Below, piece after piece: positions 29,199-32,754 of a stretch of 32,754 bases of DNA. The stretch is from assembly GCA_029780855.1 (NCBI GenBank), contig JAKOXV010000013.1, forward strand, positions 92,873 to 125,626, written 5' to 3'. The number at the start of each line of letters is the position of its first letter. Position 1 is the first letter of the stretch. The stretch is from a bacterium (GTDB lineage Bacteria; Patescibacteriota; Saccharimonadia; Saccharimonadales; JAUPVS01). Both the position numbers and the translations under genes were made by a program. Under the pieces are notes generated by a model. It made no database searches, was not told the DNA's origin, and saw nothing but the letters and a program-made list of their open reading frames with translations.

Positions 29199-30061
29199 TT
29201 GATTGCCTCCGCACCGCCGGTGATTTCTGCGATTTCTTGGGTAATGCTAGCCTGACGCGCAGTGTTGTAGGCTAGGTTAAGATCGTCAATAATTTCATTA
29301 GCGTTATCAGTAGCGTTCTTCATGGCAATCATGCGCATGGAGTGTTCTGATGCAAGGCTTTCAAGAAAGTCCTGCGTTAATTGCGACTCTATGAGCCTAA
29401 GCGTCACATTCTCAAGTACTGCTTTTGGTGAGGGTTCGAATATTGCTTCTTCTAGATCCGGTTCAATTTCTACAGGCTGAAAAGCAGCGGGGAGGAGGTG
29501 ATCGGTAGTTACCTCTTGCCTGATGCTAGAAAGATAGTTCGTAAAAATAACTTCGACCGCATCGACTGATTTTTCGGCAAAGTGCCTAGTCACGGTATTG
29601 AGAATTGGACGGACATCGTTTGATGAAGGATGGTCTGGGAATTCTTCATAAATTCCAATTACATCACAGTGTTCAACTTTGCTAATGAACCGAGCAGCCT
29701 GTTTACCGACTACTATCGCTTGACTTTTTATGCCCAGCTCAACATCATCTTGCAGTCGCTTGGTAAAAGCTTTTAAGACATTGCTGTTGTAGGCGCCAGC
29801 TAGACCACGGTCGCTCGTAATAACTACGTACAGACGAACTTTGATTTTACGCTGCTGGAACAGCGGATGCATATCGACGTCTGTGAGCTCACGCAAGCGA
29901 GTCAGGATCTGACTAGCCATTGCACGATAATCACGTGACTTGGCAGCATTTTCCTGGGCACGACGCATCTTACTGGCAGACACCAGCTCCATTGCCTTGG
30001 TAATCTGCTTAGTGTTCTTTATAGAACCCATGCGCCGTTTTAATGCCTGCGTGCTAGCCAT
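29195..30061 (-). CDS. atpG: ATP synthase F1 gamma subunit
   Basis: The rotor shaft of F1, 288 residues, normal length. The N-terminal helix has the family signature STQALKRRMGSIKNTKQITKAMELVSASKMRR (start at residue 3) and the C-terminal helix has MIAMKNATDNANEIIDDLN and QEIAEITGGAEAI; together they form the coiled coil inside alpha3beta3. The middle Rossmann-like region has VVITSDRGLAGAYNSNVLK. It starts one base after the atpA stop and its own stop overlaps the next gene by 4 bases. Confidence 0.97.
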   Translation of the reverse strand: MASTQALKRRMGSIKNTKQITKAMELVSASKMRRAQENAAKSRDYRAMASQILTRLRELTDVDMHPLFQQRKIKVRLYVVITSDRGLAGAYNSNVLKAFTKRLQDDVELGIKSQAIVVGKQAARFISKVEHCDVIGIYEEFPDHPSSNDVRPILNTVTRHFAEKSVDAVEVIFTNYLSSIRQEVTTDHLLPAAFQPVEIEPDLEEAIFEPSPKAVLENVTLRLIESQLTQDFLESLASEHSMRMIAMKNATDNANEIIDDLNLAYNTARQASITQEIAEITGGAEAIK

Positions 30062-30062
30062 G

Positions 30063-31607
30063 TTATTTCAGGGATTCCTTTACTTCATATGTTTTAGCAA
30101 CATCTTTGGCGACTTTAAGAATGGTATTCTTGATTTCATCAGTTGGCTTGTCGCCCTTGTTGAGAACACCCATTTCTTTCTTTGCGTCGCTGCGTAATCG
30201 TTTTAGCAAGGCGTCTTGAGCTTGCTTAATCTGGTCAACTGGTACGGTATCAAAAACACCCTCGTTGGCAGCCATTAGGGAAGCCGTCTGTTCCCAAACT
30301 GATAGTGGGGAATACTGCGGCTGTTTGAGTAGTTCGGTCAAACGCTGACCTCGGTTGATCCTTGCCTTAGTTTCTTCGTCCAAATCAGTAGAGAACTGTG
30401 AAAAGGCAGCCAGTTCCCGGAACTGTGCTAGTGAAAGACGAAGGTTACCGGCAACACTTTTAACAGCCTTGGTTTGAGCGGAGCCACCCACACGGGATAC
30501 AGACAGACCAACGGAAATAGCAGGCCGAATACCTTGATAGAACAGAGTTGTTTCCATAAATATTTGGCCATCCGTAATGGATATTACGTTTGTTGGAATA
30601 TACGCACTAATGTCACCAGCTTGCGTTTCAATGATGGGTAGAGCAGTAAGAGAACCGGCACCTTTTTCATCGCTCAGTTTTGCGGAACGCTCCAGCAAAC
30701 GAGAGTGCAGATAAAACACGTCACCTGGATACGCTTCGCGTCCCGGTGGACGGCGGAGCAATAGTGACATCTGGCGATAGGCAACGGCATGCTTTGAAAG
30801 GTCATCGTAAATGATTAGCGCATGCTGACTGTTGTCGCGGAAATATTCCCCGATGGCAGTCCCCGTGTAGGGTGCAAGGTATTGCAAACTTGCAGGATCA
30901 GAAGCTGAAGTAGCGATGACGATGGTTTGATCCATCACGCCTTCGCGCTTCAGGCGCTCAATGAGGCGGGCAACTTTGGACAATTTTTGTCCAACAGCAA
31001 CGTAAATGTTAATAACACCGGTTTCTTGCTGGTGCTGGTTAATCATCGTATCAATCGCCACGGCCGTTTTACCAGTTTGGCGGTCGCCAATGATAAGTTC
31101 ACGCTGACCACGGCCAATTGGCACCATGGCATCAATAGCCATAATTCCAGTCATAAGTGGTTCGTGTACACCCTTACGATCCAAAACACCGGGGGCTGGG
31201 CGCTCGACCAAACCTGTTTGCTTGGTTTTTATGGGACCTTTATCGTCAAGTGGCCGACCAAGCGGGTCAATCACACGACCAACAAGCTCTGGGCCAACTG
31301 GCACTTCCAGCACTTTACCGGTTAGTCGGGCGTTGGTGCCTGCTTTTATTTTTATGTCGTTTCCGAGCAATACAGCACCAATTTCATCTTCCATAAGGTT
31401 GAGTGCAAACGCAGTTACTGTCGTTCCATCCTCGGCATCTATTTCGATCATCTCATTAAAGCCACAGTCACTCAGCCCATAGATCCAAGCAATACCGTCA
31501 CCGACTCGGGTTACTACACCTACCGTTTCAAAATCACCCTGTGTTTTAAGCTCATCAATCGCCTTGCGAATGTCTGAACTCAGTTCCTTTATTGAAATAT
31601 CTGCCAT
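30063..31607 (-). CDS. atpA: ATP synthase F1 alpha subunit
   Basis: The non-catalytic nucleotide-binding subunit, 514 residues, normal length. Walker A is GDRQTGKT at 174-181; [17 protein letters not shown] and [26 protein letters not shown] follow, and the arginine-finger region [15 protein letters not shown] is intact. A ribosome site AAGGAG lies 5 bases before the ATG at 31607. It follows atpH by 21 bases. Confidence 0.98.
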   Translation of the reverse strand: MADISIKELSSDIRKAIDELKTQGDFETVGVVTRVGDGIAWIYGLSDCGFNEMIEIDAEDGTTVTAFALNLMEDEIGAVLLGNDIKIKAGTNARLTGKVLEVPVGPELVGRVIDPLGRPLDDKGPIKTKQTGLVERPAPGVLDRKGVHEPLMTGIMAIDAMVPIGRGQRELIIGDRQTGKTAVAIDTMINQHQQETGVINIYVAVGQKLSKVARLIERLKREGVMDQTIVIATSASDPASLQYLAPYTGTAIGEYFRDNSQHALIIYDDLSKHAVAYRQMSLLLRRPPGREAYPGDVFYLHSRLLERSAKLSDEKGAGSLTALPIIETQAGDISAYIPTNVISITDGQIFMETTLFYQGIRPAISVGLSVSRVGGSAQTKAVKSVAGNLRLSLAQFRELAAFSQFSTDLDEETKARINRGQRLTELLKQPQYSPLSVWEQTASLMAANEGVFDTVPVDQIKQAQDALLKRLRSDAKKEMGVLNKGDKPTDEIKNTILKVAKDVAKTYEVKESLK

Positions 31608-31628
31608 CTACGCTCCTTATTTTCCTTT

Positions 31629-32024
31629 CTAAACCACCGCTTTGGTTAATCTCCGCAATTTACCGCGAGCCGTCTCATCAAGCTGTTTTTCTGAAGACTT
31701 AATTTTGATTCCGCTCAAAACCTCAGGGTTTACCTCTTCATTGATAATGAATGTACTGCCACTGGGGTAATGATTTGCCAGTAAATCCTCAATCTGCCGT
31801 TTGGCATCTGAACTTAATGGGAAAGCCGAAGTAATAGTTGCTTCTACTTGTCCTTGTTTTTCCCGTAGGGAACGAACATCTCGCATAAGCTGCTCAAGTT
31901 CTCGGGTCTGATGGGTTTCAACTAGAAAAGCGGCTATTCTCTTGGCTAGCGTTGACTGATCCTTGGTTTCAGAAACCAAAGTCGCTAATACGTTTGCCAG
32001 TTCGCCCCTTGTAATAGTTCGCAC
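31629..32024 (-). CDS. atpH: ATP synthase F1 delta subunit (short)
   Basis: The peripheral-stalk delta/OSCP subunit linking F1 to the b subunit. It has 131 residues against about 175-180 in most bacteria. Recognition rests on position between atpF and atpA and on the C-terminal region, where INEEVNPEVLSGIKIKSSEKQLDETARGKL (start near 94) matches the delta pattern of D-P-x-L-x-G-G-h-x-h. The N-terminal six-helix domain appears shortened. The start is GTG at 32024, immediately after the atpF TAG, with AAGGAGG 8 bases upstream inside atpF. Confidence 0.85.
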   Translation of the reverse strand: MRTITRGELANVLATLVSETKDQSTLAKRIAAFLVETHQTRELEQLMRDVRSLREKQGQVEATITSAFPLSSDAKRQIEDLLANHYPSGSTFIINEEVNPEVLSGIKIKSSEKQLDETARGKLRRLTKAVV

Positions 32025-32561
32025 CTACGTAACCTCCTTAAGCAAACGCTCTACAAGCTCTCGATCTTTTTTACTATCAATCTTTTCGCCGATTACCGCT
32101 TCCGTTGTGTCGGCTACTAGATGGACCATTTCTGAACGCAGCTCATTCTTTGCCCGTTGTATATCTTCATCAATGCGATTATGGGCATCTTCAATAAGTG
32201 CCGAAGCCTTACGGGTTGCTGCTTCTTCAGCGGCCTTGATAATCTCTCCTGCTTCACGATGACCACCGGCGATGATTTTGTCAGATTCCAAACGAGCTTC
32301 ATGGAGTAGCTGCTCAACCTTCTCATCTAAGGCTTCTTTTTCCTTTTCCATTTTCATACCCAGAAGCACGCCTTTATTTATGGTTTTTCGGCGATCTTCA
32401 AGGGTGTTAACGATTTTATCAAGCGCGAAACGCTTGATTACCCAAAAGAGAATCAAGAAGGTGACGGCCTGAGCAAGCAGCGCCCACGGATCAATCCCCA
32501 GCGCAGAAATTCCTTGTGGCTCTTCTGCTGCTGCAATTATGTGTGGTAAAAATCCTATCAC
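32025..32561 (-). CDS. atpF: ATP synthase F0 b subunit
   Basis: The peripheral-stalk b subunit, 178 residues. A single transmembrane helix lies near 25-43 (PWALLAQAVTFLILFWVI) with an about 20-residue extracytoplasmic N-terminus, followed by a long charged helical stalk rich in Glu, Lys and Ala that should dimerise as a right-handed coiled coil and contact delta at its end. The start is GTG at 32561 with weak GGGA about 9 bases upstream; it is 21 bases from the atpE stop. The next gene's SD is embedded in its last codons. Confidence 0.93.
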   Translation of the reverse strand: MIGFLPHIIAAAEEPQGISALGIDPWALLAQAVTFLILFWVIKRFALDKIVNTLEDRRKTINKGVLLGMKMEKEKEALDEKVEQLLHEARLESDKIIAGGHREAGEIIKAAEEAATRKASALIEDAHNRIDEDIQRAKNELRSEMVHLVADTTEAVIGEKIDSKKDRELVERLLKEVT

Positions 32562-32582
32562 CTTCTGTATCCCTTTCTTTGA

Positions 32583-32754
32583 TTAGCTCAACAAGAACGC
32601 GCCGAGTAGGAACGCAAGTAGAGCGGTAACTTCAATCATGGCTGCGATAATAACGATCTGGCCGGCAGCCTTACCAGCCTCTGGGTTACGCCCCAGTGCT
32701 TTCATGTAGTTAGAACCTACGAGTGCAAGACCGAATGCGGCCGCACCAAGTGCT
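32583..32754 (-). CDS. atpE: ATP synthase F0 c subunit, C-terminal part (partial)
   Basis: The 56 C-terminal residues of the proteolipid that forms the rotor ring, running off the window at 32754. The polar loop is visible as GRNPEAGK (the family motif R-N/Q-P), and the second transmembrane helix IIAAMIEVTALLAFLLGAFL carries the ion-binding Glu. The residue after the Glu is Val and a Thr follows; the first-helix residues needed to tell Na+ from H+ specificity are outside the window, so the coupling ion is undecided, with H+ likelier. The stop is TAA at 32583-32585. Confidence 0.95.
   Translation of the reverse strand, partial: ALGAAAFGLALVGSNYMKALGRNPEAGKAAGQIVIIAAMIEVTALLAFLLGAFLLS

Noticed and set aside
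32583-32754. Sodium-coupled ATP synthase
   Set aside because: The residue after the ion-binding Glu is Val, not the Ser usual in Na+ rings, and the first helix with the key Gln is outside the window; the ion cannot be decided.

Overview
The window looks like a chromosomal segment of a Patescibacteria (CPR) bacterium, most likely a Saccharibacteria (TM7) relative. This is inferred from the gene repertoire, the tight packing (convergent genes overlapping at their 3' ends, most gaps under 100 bases), many unknown small proteins, a short ATP synthase delta subunit and frequent GTG starts. TGA is used as a stop (GT4 gene at 2703, sodC at 14341), so the code is standard and not the Gracilibacteria/SR1 code. 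No mobile element, CRISPR array or rRNA was seen.

Layout. 1-1567 (+): end of a DHH phosphoesterase, then cysS. 1581-5914 (-): alpha/beta hydrolase, two related GT4 glycosyltransferases and an AI-2E-type membrane protein. 5992-8045: two convergent D,D-carboxypeptidases (VanY-like M15 and S11/PBP5-like). 8119-8193: tRNA-Gln(TTG). 8231-13745: an unknown protein, a rhodanese, and an envelope glycosylation group (GT2, GT-C-like membrane protein, YbhN/LPG-synthase-TM-like protein, GT4-like). 13820-16754: Cu/Zn superoxide dismutase, a secreted His-rich-tailed protein and an OmpR-type two-component system. 16800-19341: a heme/flavin transmembrane reductase facing ApbE and a flavinylatable FMN-binding protein, which together could form a trans-membrane electron-transfer module. 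19417-21101: two very small ORFs on a divergent promoter region with Crp-type palindromes, the Crp/Fnr-like regulator itself, and a four-helix membrane protein. 21229-24555: a UvrD-like helicase with a PD-(D/E)XK nuclease domain. 24618-26999: an aquaporin with a histone-H1-like lysine tail, a zeta-class (cadmium-type) carbonic anhydrase homologue, and an unknown gene with a third Crp-type palindrome. 26926-32754 (-): the ATP synthase operon (c, b, delta, alpha, gamma, unknown, beta, epsilon); atpE runs off the window and atpB is not present.

Two regulatory patterns stand out. First, many genes carry a -10 hexamer 5-10 bases before the start codon and no Shine-Dalgarno sequence, as expected for leaderless or nearly leaderless mRNAs, while others in the same window have strong SD sites. 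Second, two exact TGTGA-N6-TCACA palindromes and one degenerate one lie exactly 21 bases upstream of a TAnnnT -10 hexamer. That is the geometry of class II Crp activation (site centred near -41.5), next to a gene for a Crp/Fnr-family protein lacking the usual cAMP and Fe-S signatures. This predicts a small regulon of unknown proteins, possibly including the carbonic anhydrase homologue.

All functions are read from motifs and recollection of families; no database search was possible.
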